A DNA stretch of 64,000 bases from NCBI GenBank assembly GCA_036279015.1, contig DASUJY010000023.1:19318-83317 (forward strand), given 5' to 3'. Under the pieces are notes generated by a model. That model did no database searches and had not been told where the DNA came from. It saw nothing but the letters and a program-made list of their open reading frames with translations. Positions 56,873 through 64,000 of this stretch are shown here, in pieces. This DNA is from DATEOR01 sp036279015 (GTDB taxonomy: Bacteria > Actinomycetota > Thermoleophilia > Gaiellales > Gaiellaceae). Numbering within the stretch: position 1 is the first letter of the stretch; every line of letters begins with the position of its first letter. The position numbers and the translations under genes were made by a program.

Positions 56873-57368
56873 GAGGCCCCGCTTCGACCCCTACGAGCTC
56901 CTCGGCGCGCTCGAGCGCCGGCGCGTCGCCTACATCCTCATCGGCGGCTTCGCCCGCGTCATCCAGGGAACGGAGGAGCTAACTCTGGGCATCGACATCG
57001 TCCCCTCTATGCGCGACGAGAACGTCCGTCGTCTCGCGCAGGCGCTCGACGATCTCGGCGCGGAGCGCGCGGACGGTAATGGGCTCGACGTCTCAGTGCC
57101 AAGCCTCGGCGAGGAAACGGTGCTCGCGCTTCGCACCGACCGCGGCGAACTCAAGGTCGTCCCCAAGCCGGTTGGGACGCGCGGCTACGACGACCTCCGC
57201 TGGCACGCGACGGGCGAGCACATCGGCAAAGGGCTGCGGCCCCGAGTGGCATCCGTCGACGACTTGGCTCGCATGGTCGCCGCGCTCGGCCGCGAGCAAG
57301 ACATCCCAAAGCTCCTCCAGCTTCGCCACATCGCCGAGTTTGAGCTCAGCCGCGGCATCGAGCTGTAG
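56865..57368 (+). CDS. Nucleotidyltransferase-fold protein (possible toxin)
   Basis: A 167-residue protein with the polymerase-beta-like nucleotidyltransferase core AYILIGGFARVIQGTEELTL followed by GIDIVPS, the position of the metal-binding Asp pair (here I-D in LGIDIV, so one Asp may be missing). The rest (LRTDRGELKVVPKPVGTRGY, VASVDDLARMVAALGREQDI) is typical of AbiEii-like and DUF6036-type enzymes. Coupled to the XRE gene; toxic or phage-defence activity is inferred from the family. Confidence 0.75.
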   Translation: MAERPRFDPYELLGALERRRVAYILIGGFARVIQGTEELTLGIDIVPSMRDENVRRLAQALDDLGAERADGNGLDVSVPSLGEETVLALRTDRGELKVVPKPVGTRGYDDLRWHATGEHIGKGLRPRVASVDDLARMVAALGREQDIPKLLQLRHIAEFELSRGIEL

Positions 57369-57395
57369 GCCAAGCTGATGCTTTGGAAAAGAGAG

Positions 57396-57444
57396 GGCCG
57401 GCGGCTCGACCCTAGGTTCCAATCCAGGGAGGCTACCGCCGGCC
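57396..57444. other. Nested hairpin in a 420-base gene-free stretch
   Basis: GGCCGGCGG (57396-57404) and CCGCCGGCC (57436-57444) enclose a smaller CCCT/AGGG stem around GGTTCCAATCC. The 12-base block GGTTCCAATCCA occurs again at 57545-57556, 130 bases on. The stretch 57369-57789 holds no gene I can support. The hairpin may be the terminator of the XRE/nucleotidyltransferase pair, and the repeat may be a regulatory or replication site. Confidence 0.45.
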
Positions 57445-57789
57445 GCGGAGGAACTTTAGCGAGCGTCGCTCGGCGGCGCGGCTCGCGTGTGCGTCCCTTG
57501 CCCAGAGTTGACACGCGTCCCTAGACGGTCGTAGGATCGACAGTGGTTCCAATCCATGGCGTAGGGAGGCGCCCCGGCCGTTGCGCTCGCTTTTCCACGG
57601 CTGGTCTTGCACGTTCTCGCCGCGCTTGGCGGCTGAATTGTCGCTCCTGGCCCTAGCTGGAGCGAAACGGCCGGCAGACGGGGTGACTCGGCGACACGGC
57701 GCTTCTGAGAGAGGAGGTGCCGATGCACTCGTTCGCTGGGCGGGCACATCTAGCCCGCCTGTCAACCCGACTCGATGGAGGTGAGCGCT

Positions 57790-58332
57790 GTGTGGCGTAA
57801 GTCTGTCCTTGTCATATCCGTGCTTGCAGCGGGCGCTGTTGGCTTCGTCGCAACGTCTCACGCTACGGGAACGAGCACCGATGTTCCCGCCGATCTCAGC
57901 GCCGCCGATCTGGCACCCGTCGCGATATCGAAATCTGATCAGGTGGCGATTCAGGACCTGATTGGTCCCGAAGGCGCGTCCGACTACGGCATTTCGGATG
58001 AATCATTCTCGAACGCTCGCCAGCTGGCGGATACCTCGGCTGGTCCGCTCTACGTGGTCCCGGGCTCGAGCGGTCTTTGCCTGGTCATCCCTTCCTCAGC
58101 ATCCGCCTGTGGTAACCCCAGCGATGCGGAGCCAACTGTCGCTCTATTCGTCCCTGGGCCGTCAGGCGCGCTGGTGGGTGGCGGCGTCATTCCGCGCGAA
58201 GTCACGAGCGTTTCCCTCACCGAGGGCGACGCGACCGTTGGGGCGACGATCGTCGACGGCGGCTTCACAGTCTCCGAAGACCTTGGGCTGCCCTCGAACA
58301 AATGGGATTCGCTCACGGTCTCCGTCGACTGA
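57790..58332 (+). CDS. Secreted cargo protein 1
   Basis: A 180-residue exported protein. Signal sequence VLVISVLAAGAVGFVATSHA with cleavage near residue 24; the mature part is Ser/Pro/Val-rich and beta-like with two cysteines (SSGLCLVIP, ASACGNPS). GGAGG lies 9 bases before GTG 57790. Unknown family. It is the first of a run of three + strand genes ending in signal peptidase I, so it may be a substrate of that peptidase. Confidence 0.7.
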   Translation: MWRKSVLVISVLAAGAVGFVATSHATGTSTDVPADLSAADLAPVAISKSDQVAIQDLIGPEGASDYGISDESFSNARQLADTSAGPLYVVPGSSGLCLVIPSSASACGNPSDAEPTVALFVPGPSGALVGGGVIPREVTSVSLTEGDATVGATIVDGGFTVSEDLGLPSNKWDSLTVSVD

Positions 58333-58388
58333 TGGCCCATCGAGACGACCACAGCTCTCGTCGCGCGGTCATAAGGAGGGACTCAAAC

Positions 58389-58799
58389 ATGCTTCGTAAT
58401 CGGACTCGTTCGGCGCTAGTCGCAGCTCACATCGCGGCAGTCGCCCTCGGCGCCGTGGCAGCTCTGGGAGGGCTCAGCGCACCGAAGGCGTCAGGTGCCT
58501 CGGCGGCGACGCATTGCACGCGATACGCACCGGTAATCAGTCAGGACTACCACTGCGATCGCAAAGGGACGATGTACGGCGGCGGCCAGTACTCGACTCC
58601 CAGCACGGCGAAACGCGACAGCAACAGGATCGACGTGAACGCGACGCGCAGCCTCGCAATCCGGTACAGCAACGGGAACTGGATCTATGCGACCGGCACG
58701 TCCTTGTCACAAGGTGGCTCGGGCGGCGTGTATGTCTCCGCACTCTGCGCGATCAACTCACAGGTCACCGGGCGCTGTAGGACGAACTGGCACGACTAA
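58389..58799 (+). CDS. Secreted cargo protein 2 (four-cysteine)
   Basis: A 136-residue exported protein. Signal sequence VAAHIAAVALGAVAALGGL with cleavage near residue 38 (ASGASA). The mature 100 residues hold four cysteines (Cys43, 56, 120, 130) that could form two disulfides, and are Gly/Ser/Tyr-rich. Strong ribosome site AAGGAGGG before ATG 58389. Unknown family. It precedes and overlaps the signal-peptidase gene. Confidence 0.72.
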   Translation: MLRNRTRSALVAAHIAAVALGAVAALGGLSAPKASGASAATHCTRYAPVISQDYHCDRKGTMYGGGQYSTPSTAKRDSNRIDVNATRSLAIRYSNGNWIYATGTSLSQGGSGGVYVSALCAINSQVTGRCRTNWHD

Positions 58800-59496
58800 G
58801 CCCGCCGTCCAAAGCGACGGCGGCAAAGGAGCCGTCGACAAGAAGCCGGGGAGCGCGGGGCGCTCCCCGGCTCTGCCTATCCGCCCGTCCAAGCTGCCCG
58901 ACCCTCAGCGATCTATCGACCGCTGGCGGTTCACATGGCGAAGGCGGAGCGGCCAACTGCGCTGGGCGCTCGTCGTCGGCGCCGCCGTGCTCTTCCTTTT
59001 CCTCGTTCGGACCTATGTACTGGGTACGTATCAGGTCTCCGCGGCGTCGATGGAGCCGACGCTTCATTGCGCGAGCGACGCGGGCTGCCGCGCGACAGCC
59101 GCCGACAAGGTGCTCGTCGATCGCGTGGTCTACCGGTTACGGGAACCGCGTCGGGGAGAGGTCGTTGTATTTCATCTCCCGGCCGGTTTTCCCAACCGGT
59201 GTGGGGGAGCGCGTACCTATATAAAACGCGTCATTGCTCTTCCCGGAGAGCGCATCGCGCAGGTTCGAGGGCGGATCTATGTGAATGGCCAGGGCCTCGC
59301 GGAGCCCTACACAAGCGGCCGCGCGGACGAGAGCTTTGCGCCCGTTCGGATCCCGGACGATCACTACTTTGTGATGGGCGACAATCGCGAAGCGTCCTGT
59401 GATAGCCGCAACTTCGGCCCCGTGGCCCACGGCGACCTCATTGGGCGCGCGCTTTTGATCTATGCGCCACTGGCCAGGATTCGCCTACTTCGCTAG
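58732..59496 (+). CDS. lepB: Type I signal peptidase
   Basis: Removes signal peptides from exported proteins at the outer membrane face. The product, about 254 residues, has one transmembrane helix (LRWALVVGAAVLFLFLVRTY, residues 77-96), then SAASMEPTL with catalytic Ser106, RTYIKRVIALPGE with the general base Lys165, and GDNREASCDSRNFGPV, the last signature. The start is uncertain: ATG 58732 lies inside the preceding gene in another frame, and no ATG or GTG follows before the helix. A coupled start or CTG is possible. Confidence 0.88.
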   Translation: MSPHSARSTHRSPGAVGRTGTTKPAVQSDGGKGAVDKKPGSAGRSPALPIRPSKLPDPQRSIDRWRFTWRRRSGQLRWALVVGAAVLFLFLVRTYVLGTYQVSAASMEPTLHCASDAGCRATAADKVLVDRVVYRLREPRRGEVVVFHLPAGFPNRCGGARTYIKRVIALPGERIAQVRGRIYVNGQGLAEPYTSGRADESFAPVRIPDDHYFVMGDNREASCDSRNFGPVAHGDLIGRALLIYAPLARIRLLR

Positions 59497-59509
59497 GTCA
59501 TCCCTTGAA

Positions 59510-60259
59510 TCACGGCCCGAAGCCGGCGGAAACGTCCTCCAGGAGCGTCCCGGATGCGTCGTACGCTTGGAATGCCCGCGCCCGAGGCTCGAGTGCATCC
59601 GTTGCGCCGGGTTCGATCGTTGCCCGCAGCAAGAAGAAGCGCAACGACGTATCGAGCGCGGCCGGCGCGTTGTAGAGACGCCCCTCGAGCATTCGTCCAT
59701 CGTCAAGTTCCACCTCTACCCGGGAGACCGTAGACGCCGCGACCCCGGCGACTACGAGTGTGCCGCTGTCAGGAACCGTCTGGAGGCCTGCGACGACATG
59801 CGTCGGCGCTTCCGCATCGGGAGCAGCGGTGTTCGGCGGTGAACCGACGACGGGCAATCCGCAGGCGCTTATGTAATTCCCGGGCACCGCGTAGTCAAGG
59901 CAGATGCCCTCATCGCTCTTCCACGCAACGAGCGACCAGTCGCTTCCGGCATCGATTTGGACGGCGTCGCCTTCCGGCTGCGGCGCGATTTGGCTCTTCG
60001 CATCCTCGGCATGTACGCGCTTCTGCTGCGTGAGCAGATCCGTGCCAACAGCGATGGCTGTCCCCACGCTTCCGACAAGAACAAGCAGGGCGGCTGCGAG
60101 ACCAACGCGCCGCCGGGAGGAGCCCCAGAGAAGACGTCGGAGCGGCCCGGCAAAGGATCGGTCGACAGCGCTGATTTCACTTAGGAAATGGGCCCGTCGC
60201 TGCCGGCGATGTCCGGCGGGCATGCGCGGATCGGGCGGGTTGAAGACGTCAACTCTCAT
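59510..60259 (-). CDS. Membrane partner (possible anti-sigma factor) of the second ECF sigma
   Basis: A 249-residue protein with a cytoplasmic N-terminus of about 55 residues, one transmembrane helix (VGLAAALLVLVGSVGTAIAV) near 60-80, and an extracytoplasmic C-terminal part that is beta-rich with two cysteines (EGICLDYAVPG, ISACGLPV). ATG 60259 follows AAAGGA and overlaps the sigma stop by 11 bases, so the two are coupled. Anti-sigma function is inferred from this layout, which repeats that of the 44381-45124 gene in the other element. Confidence 0.75.
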   Translation of the reverse strand: MRVDVFNPPDPRMPAGHRRQRRAHFLSEISAVDRSFAGPLRRLLWGSSRRRVGLAAALLVLVGSVGTAIAVGTDLLTQQKRVHAEDAKSQIAPQPEGDAVQIDAGSDWSLVAWKSDEGICLDYAVPGNYISACGLPVVGSPPNTAAPDAEAPTHVVAGLQTVPDSGTLVVAGVAASTVSRVEVELDDGRMLEGRLYNAPAALDTSLRFFLLRATIEPGATDALEPRARAFQAYDASGTLLEDVSAGFGP

Positions 60260-60875
60260 GGGCATCCTTTCGGACAGAAACACCATCGACACCACCGGAG
60301 GCGCTCTGGGTCAGATCACGTAGGCGCGCGCGCGCTCGGAATAGGCGCGTCCTCACCGTCGCTTCGGGAACGCCGAGAGCGAGACTAGCCTCGTGGCTGC
60401 TAAGGCCCTGCCAAGCGCAAAGTGCGAAAGCCTCCTGCTCGAGGCGTGGGAGGACGCGCTCGAGCACCTCCAAAATGTCGCGCATTTGCCGCTCGTCGTC
60501 GATGCGCTGAACCAGTTCCTCGGCAACGTCGAGCTGGCGCTCGGGCGGCGGCAAGCGCTTGAGAGCTCCTTCATAGCGCCGGCGCGCGCGTCGGTGGCTC
60601 CGAACGACATTCGTCGCGATCCCAAAGAGCCACGGGAGCACCTTGTCTTCGGCGAGCTCGACAGCATGTCGCTTGCGCCAAGCCTCGAGGAAGACCACGG
60701 ATGTCAGGTCCTCCGCCAACGACCACTCGGCGGTGCGCCGAAAGCAGTACGAGTAGATCGTGTTCGCGTGGCGGTCGAACAATTCCGCGAATGCATCTCG
60801 CCCGCCCGCCCGCGCCCTCGTCCAGAGATCACCGTCATCGGGCGAGGAATTCACGGTCATGCAAGACATCATCAC
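60249..60875 (-). CDS. ECF sigma factor of the tRNA-Gly element
   Basis: A 208-residue ECF sigma. Region 2: DAFAELFDRHANTIYSYCFR, RTAEWSLAEDLTSVVFLEAW. Region 4: LPRLEQEAFALCAWQGLSSH, EASLALGVPEATVRTRLFRA. The first ATG at 60875 and a second at 60860 both fit. It is coupled to the membrane-partner gene downstream. Candidate targets would be the nearby secreted-protein and peptidase genes, but no promoter consensus is established. Confidence 0.88.
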   Translation of the reverse strand: MMMSCMTVNSSPDDGDLWTRARAGGRDAFAELFDRHANTIYSYCFRRTAEWSLAEDLTSVVFLEAWRKRHAVELAEDKVLPWLFGIATNVVRSHRRARRRYEGALKRLPPPERQLDVAEELVQRIDDERQMRDILEVLERVLPRLEQEAFALCAWQGLSSHEASLALGVPEATVRTRLFRARARLRDLTQSASGGVDGVSVRKDAHES

Positions 60876-60958
60876 AACCTAATGTCCGCAAGGGTGGAAT
60901 CCGTTCGCGGTCCCCTTACGGCTTCGGTTCGTTTTCCGGGCGGGCCCGTCGAATCTCC

Positions 60959-63817
60959 CTACCAGCCAAGGTCGATGCCGGGTGGTTCCCGCTCGGGGCG
61001 CGTTCGCGCACTTTCGCGGCGCCGTTCGAGCGTTTGCCTCCCGAGCGGCAGCTCGGGCTTCCTAGTCTGGGCTCTCGGTTTCTCAGCCAATTCGCGCACG
61101 AACGCCGCGAGAGACTCGCGAGCGTGGTCGAGCAGCGCCTCCCGGAAAGCGAGCTCTGAATGGAGCTCGGGCCGCCTGCGCCGTTCCCACCAGGCGAGCT
61201 TCCGCATTTCGGCTCGGGCCTCGGCGAGGCGCTGCTCTGCGCGGGTATGCGCCTGCTCGAGATGCGCTCGGCGAGCTTCGCGGGGATCGCGGCGAGTGCG
61301 CGAGCTGTCAAGCGCGAGGCGTTCCTTCGTGGGCCGAGCGAGCGCGTCGGCGAGCCGCGTCGTCGCGTCCGTCTGCTCGACCGCTCGTCCGTGTGCCTTG
61401 AGCTGCTGCCCGCTCTCGGCGAGGTAGAGGTGGGTCTCTGACGAGCAGCGGGAGCAAGCGACGTAGCCCCATTCTTGGAGCGCCCCCTCGTCACCGGCGA
61501 GGATGAACGCCCGCTCGAACGTTGCTCCTTGCGCCGTATGGCCCGTGAGCTCGTAGCCGTGCTCGACAAAGCCAGCCGAGATGTACCAGGAGGGGAGCGT
61601 TCGCTCTTCGCCACCGTCCGTCCGAACGGCGAGCGACAAGCGCTCGCCGTCGAGTTCTTCTACCGTCCCACGCATCCCGTTTCGCACTCCGAGGCTGTCG
61701 CAGTTGCGGCGGCAGACGACTCGGTCTCCAGCGCGAAACTCGCGCTCGCCAACCAGCAGGCGGTCGAGGCCGAGCCTACCCTCCCCGGCAAGAAGGGCAC
61801 GGGCTGCCTCGTTCAGTTCGGCGACGTCGGCACGCCGGTAGGCGAGCATGACGCTGCCCTCGATGTCGCGCTTGGCCGCCTCCCACCAGTCGGCGAGGAG
61901 GCCGGTGCGCGCCTTGAGCGGGTCGTCGACGACGTGGAGCCGTCCCCGCTCGGCGGCGAAGGCGAGGTAGGGCTCGGGCTCGCCCGCGCGGAGGCGGGCG
62001 AGCGCCTCGCGCTCGTTGAACTCGCGCTGCCGTCGGTTCTCAGTGAGTTCGATCGGGCCGAGCCGCTCGGAGAGAGAGCGGAACAGGCCGCCCGCCCCGA
62101 CGGAGGGAAGCTGGGCGGGATCGCCGACGAGGATGGCCTTGCCCTCGGCGTCGTGGACAAGACGGAGGACGGGAACGAGGATGCGCGTCTCGGCCATCCC
62201 CGCCTCGTCGACGACGAGGACGCACCCGCGGGGGAGCCCGTCCGCGGCGTGCGCGTCAAGGAGAAGCCGATGGAGGGTCGCGCTCTCGATTCCGGTACGG
62301 GCGCGAAGTTCCTCCGCTGCCCGCCCGCTCGGCGCCGCGCCCAGGATGGGCACGCCCGCGCGTTCGAAGGCTGCGGCGAGCGTCCGCACCGCCGTCGTCT
62401 TGCCGGTGCCGGCGTGGCCGACGATGCAGATGACCCGGTCGGGCGAGTTGCAGGCCTCGTGCACAAGTTCCCGCTGCTCGAGCGAGAGCGTGGCGCGTGC
62501 GAGCGCGCAGGCAACGTCACGAGGTGACGCGGCGGGGGCGTTCGCGTCCTTGCCGGCCAGGACGAGCGCGAGCGCCTCCCGTTCGACAGCGAGGAGCTCG
62601 CGGGTTGTGAGCCGCGCCGGTCGCCCGGGCACGGCTCCCGACTCGACGAGCGCCAGGTTGGGGAGTGCGGCGAGCGAGCGCGCGAGGCGGGCGACGTCCT
62701 CGGCGGACTCACCCTGCGCATGCGCCTCGGCAAGCGCACAGACGAGGTCGGGCTCGCTGAAGGTCGTCTGCTTCGCTGTCAGCCCCTCAGGGCTGAGGAG
62801 GCACTCGACGAGCCCTGCCAGGTCCGGCTCGGGCCGCTCCGGCGAGCGGCCGAGGAGGGCACGCAGCTCCGCCCGTCCGAGCCCGTACTCGGCGGCGCGG
62901 GCGCGCCACTCGGCGCGCAGGCGCTCGAGTGGGACCTCCTCCTTCCGCTCTCGGGTGGCGAGCGCGGCGACGCGGGCCGCGCGGAAGCCCGCGCCGCCGC
63001 GCGCCTGCAGATGCTCGAGGAGCGTCCGCCGCCGAGTGGAGAAGGCGCGCATCGCGTCAGCGGGGACGCCGACGACCTCCGCCATCCCCTTGACGGGCTC
63101 CGTCCACGCGAGCCCGAGGCGGCGGGAGAGCTCGTAGCGAAGGTCGGCCTCGTAGAGGTAGCCGGCGGCCAGCCGGTAAGTGCGCAGGAGGCAGTTGCCC
63201 TCGAGTGCCCGCCATTCCCCGTCGGGGCTGCGAGCGAGGTTCGCGACGATGACGTGCGTGTGGAGGTGGGGGTCCTGGGCGCGGCTCGTCCGGTGGCGGA
63301 AGGCGGCAGAGACGAACCCACCCGCTCGCTCCCGAATCTGCCCGCCCTCGCCGCGGCGCGTGACGCACGCCTCGCGCTCGAGGTAGCGAAGCGTCGAGCG
63401 CCAGGCAGCCTCGTGCGCCTCGGAGACCGCCCGGCGCACCTCCTCGTCGTCGGTGAGCGCGTGGAGGAGGCTGACGCTCTTCGGGCAGGAGAAGACAAGG
63501 TCGAAGCCGGCGACGGGCGCAAGCGGCTTCTTCTCCTCGACGAGCTTCCCCGTCTCCGGGTCGAGACGCTCGACCGTAATCGTCCGGTGCCTGACCGGCG
63601 TACGGAGTCGCGTGCCGCTCGCCGGGTTGAAGCCGCGCAGGAGCGTCCCGAGCGCGCCCTCCTGGACGACCCCCGCAAGCCCGAGGCCCTCGGCGCCGCG
63701 CCCTGCCCACACGCCCGGCGACTCGCCGCGACCGGCGTAGTAGTCGTCAAGACCGCCGGCGACCTCCTGCTCGTAGTAGTGCTCCTGGCCGACCGTGAGC
63801 TTGGCCACGCTCAGCAC
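60959..63817 (-). CDS. MobF-family relaxase with RecD-like helicase
   Basis: A 952-residue conjugative relaxase. The N-terminal relaxase domain has the catalytic tyrosines near the start (Tyr14-15 and Tyr26-27) and the triple-histidine motif DPHLHTHVIVAN (His184, 186, 188) for metal. A RecD-like helicase follows, with Walker A GHAGTGKT (467-474), Walker B VLVVDEAG and GDPAQLPS. It nicks oriT and unwinds the strand to be transferred. GTG 63817 with GGAGGAGGG upstream is preferred over ATG 63862. The last 80 residues are a charged tail. Confidence 0.95.
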   Translation of the reverse strand: MLSVAKLTVGQEHYYEQEVAGGLDDYYAGRGESPGVWAGRGAEGLGLAGVVQEGALGTLLRGFNPASGTRLRTPVRHRTITVERLDPETGKLVEEKKPLAPVAGFDLVFSCPKSVSLLHALTDDEEVRRAVSEAHEAAWRSTLRYLEREACVTRRGEGGQIRERAGGFVSAAFRHRTSRAQDPHLHTHVIVANLARSPDGEWRALEGNCLLRTYRLAAGYLYEADLRYELSRRLGLAWTEPVKGMAEVVGVPADAMRAFSTRRRTLLEHLQARGGAGFRAARVAALATRERKEEVPLERLRAEWRARAAEYGLGRAELRALLGRSPERPEPDLAGLVECLLSPEGLTAKQTTFSEPDLVCALAEAHAQGESAEDVARLARSLAALPNLALVESGAVPGRPARLTTRELLAVEREALALVLAGKDANAPAASPRDVACALARATLSLEQRELVHEACNSPDRVICIVGHAGTGKTTAVRTLAAAFERAGVPILGAAPSGRAAEELRARTGIESATLHRLLLDAHAADGLPRGCVLVVDEAGMAETRILVPVLRLVHDAEGKAILVGDPAQLPSVGAGGLFRSLSERLGPIELTENRRQREFNEREALARLRAGEPEPYLAFAAERGRLHVVDDPLKARTGLLADWWEAAKRDIEGSVMLAYRRADVAELNEAARALLAGEGRLGLDRLLVGEREFRAGDRVVCRRNCDSLGVRNGMRGTVEELDGERLSLAVRTDGGEERTLPSWYISAGFVEHGYELTGHTAQGATFERAFILAGDEGALQEWGYVACSRCSSETHLYLAESGQQLKAHGRAVEQTDATTRLADALARPTKERLALDSSRTRRDPREARRAHLEQAHTRAEQRLAEARAEMRKLAWWERRRRPELHSELAFREALLDHARESLAAFVRELAEKPRAQTRKPELPLGRQTLERRRESARTRPEREPPGIDLGW

Positions 63818-63878
63818 GCGGACCCTCCTCCGAAAACCAAAGGCGCCGAGACGCATATGCACTGAAGTACGAAAAGAA

Positions 63879-63903
63879 GTTGCCCGTTTGCAAAACGAGC
63901 AAC
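63879..63903. other. Candidate oriT hairpin upstream of the relaxase
   Basis: GTTGCCCGTTT (63879-63889) and AAACGAGCAAC (63893-63903) pair at ten of eleven positions around a 3-base loop, 62 bases before the relaxase start. MobF relaxases bind an inverted repeat beside the nick site at such a place. The nick site itself cannot be told from sequence. Confidence 0.5.
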
Positions 63904-63908
63904 GATTC

Positions 63909-63934
63909 CATGGTACGTGGATGGTACGGCGGAA
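63909..63934. repeat. 26-bp direct repeat, right copy
   Basis: Identical to 55165-55190 in the integrase gene and in the same orientation; it begins 5 bases after the candidate oriT hairpin. The remaining 66 bases of the window hold nothing recognisable, and no second copy of the tRNA-Gly 3' end is seen. Confidence 0.6.
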
Positions 63935-64000
63935 GCGCAGAGAGCCACTTTCGGGCGCAGAGATAGGCGGACGCGCGGGAGTAGAACTGCCTGCTTAGAG

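Larger units (their letters stand above)
55103..64000. mobile_element. Left part of a mobilisable integrative element in tRNA-Gly
   Basis: From the tRNA-Gly 3' end to the window edge: integrase, excisionase, XRE/nucleotidyltransferase pair, two secreted proteins, signal peptidase I, ECF sigma with membrane partner, and a MobF relaxase-helicase with a hairpin that may be oriT. No coupling protein, type IV secretion or replication gene is present in the visible part, so it would be mobilised by a helper (IME) or is a larger element continuing past 64000. The right attachment site is not seen. Confidence 0.8.

Noticed and set aside
61475..62527. 350-codon open frame on the + strand inside the relaxase gene
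   Set aside because: Antisense shadow of a clear MobF relaxase; no ribosome site or motifs.
1..64000. CRISPR arrays, rRNA genes or transposase genes
   Set aside because: None seen: no regularly spaced 25-40 base repeats with unique spacers, no rRNA sequence, and no DDE transposase motifs in any frame I examined.

Overview
The window is GC-rich throughout, with actinobacterial gene content: cytoplasmic-facing narGHJI, a WhiG/FliA-type sigma factor, DUF1469/DUF3618 envelope genes and several actinobacteria-restricted small families. I infer an Actinomycetota chromosome, possibly Thermoleophilia (Gaiellales/Solirubrobacterales-like). The phylum is fairly safe; the class is a guess without database comparison.

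Layout. 1-9.9 kb: folE and a TDT-family transporter on the + strand face a six-gene minus-strand operon (unknown gene, ric, narG, narH, narJ, narI) for respiratory nitrate reduction plus repair of nitric-oxide damage. 10-30.7 kb: a patchwork of small stress, detoxification and regulatory genes (adenylate cyclase, VOC proteins, TMEM175 channel, ArsR modules, cupins, TetR with an acyl-homoserine-lactonase-like gene, LuxR-TPR regulator, FAD monooxygenase), with several decayed genes (YcaQ/AlkX, ECF sigma, metallo-beta-lactamase, DUF1801). Three regulators have clear inverted-repeat operators. 30.7-33.1 kb: small genes separated by five copies of a roughly 42-bp direct repeat, then an integrase remnant beside tRNA-Thr(GGT). 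33.1-43.5 kb: envelope genes (DUF4235/DUF1469/DUF3618, CBS, BON), three secreted proteins including an M43 metalloprotease and a trypsin-like protease, a kinase-like/methyltransferase pair, and a semialdehyde dehydrogenase.

43.6-47.6 kb: a complete 4-kb integrative element in tRNA-Trp(CCA), bounded by 44-bp perfect direct repeats that equal the tRNA 3' end. It carries an ECF sigma with a membrane partner, an HTH protein, hicBA and a tyrosine integrase. 47.6-55 kb is core-like: small membrane protein, WhiG-like sigma, EF-G paralogue, aldehyde dehydrogenase, NIF3-like domain protein and RNase H.

55.1-64 kb: the left part of a second, mobilisable element in tRNA-Gly(GCC): integrase, excisionase, an XRE/nucleotidyltransferase pair, two secreted proteins, signal peptidase I, another ECF sigma with membrane partner, and a 952-residue MobF relaxase-helicase with a probable oriT hairpin just upstream. 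Its right end is not seen with certainty. The strongest leads are the ECF-sigma/membrane modules shared by both elements, the secretion cargo of the second one, and the repeat-punctuated small-gene array.
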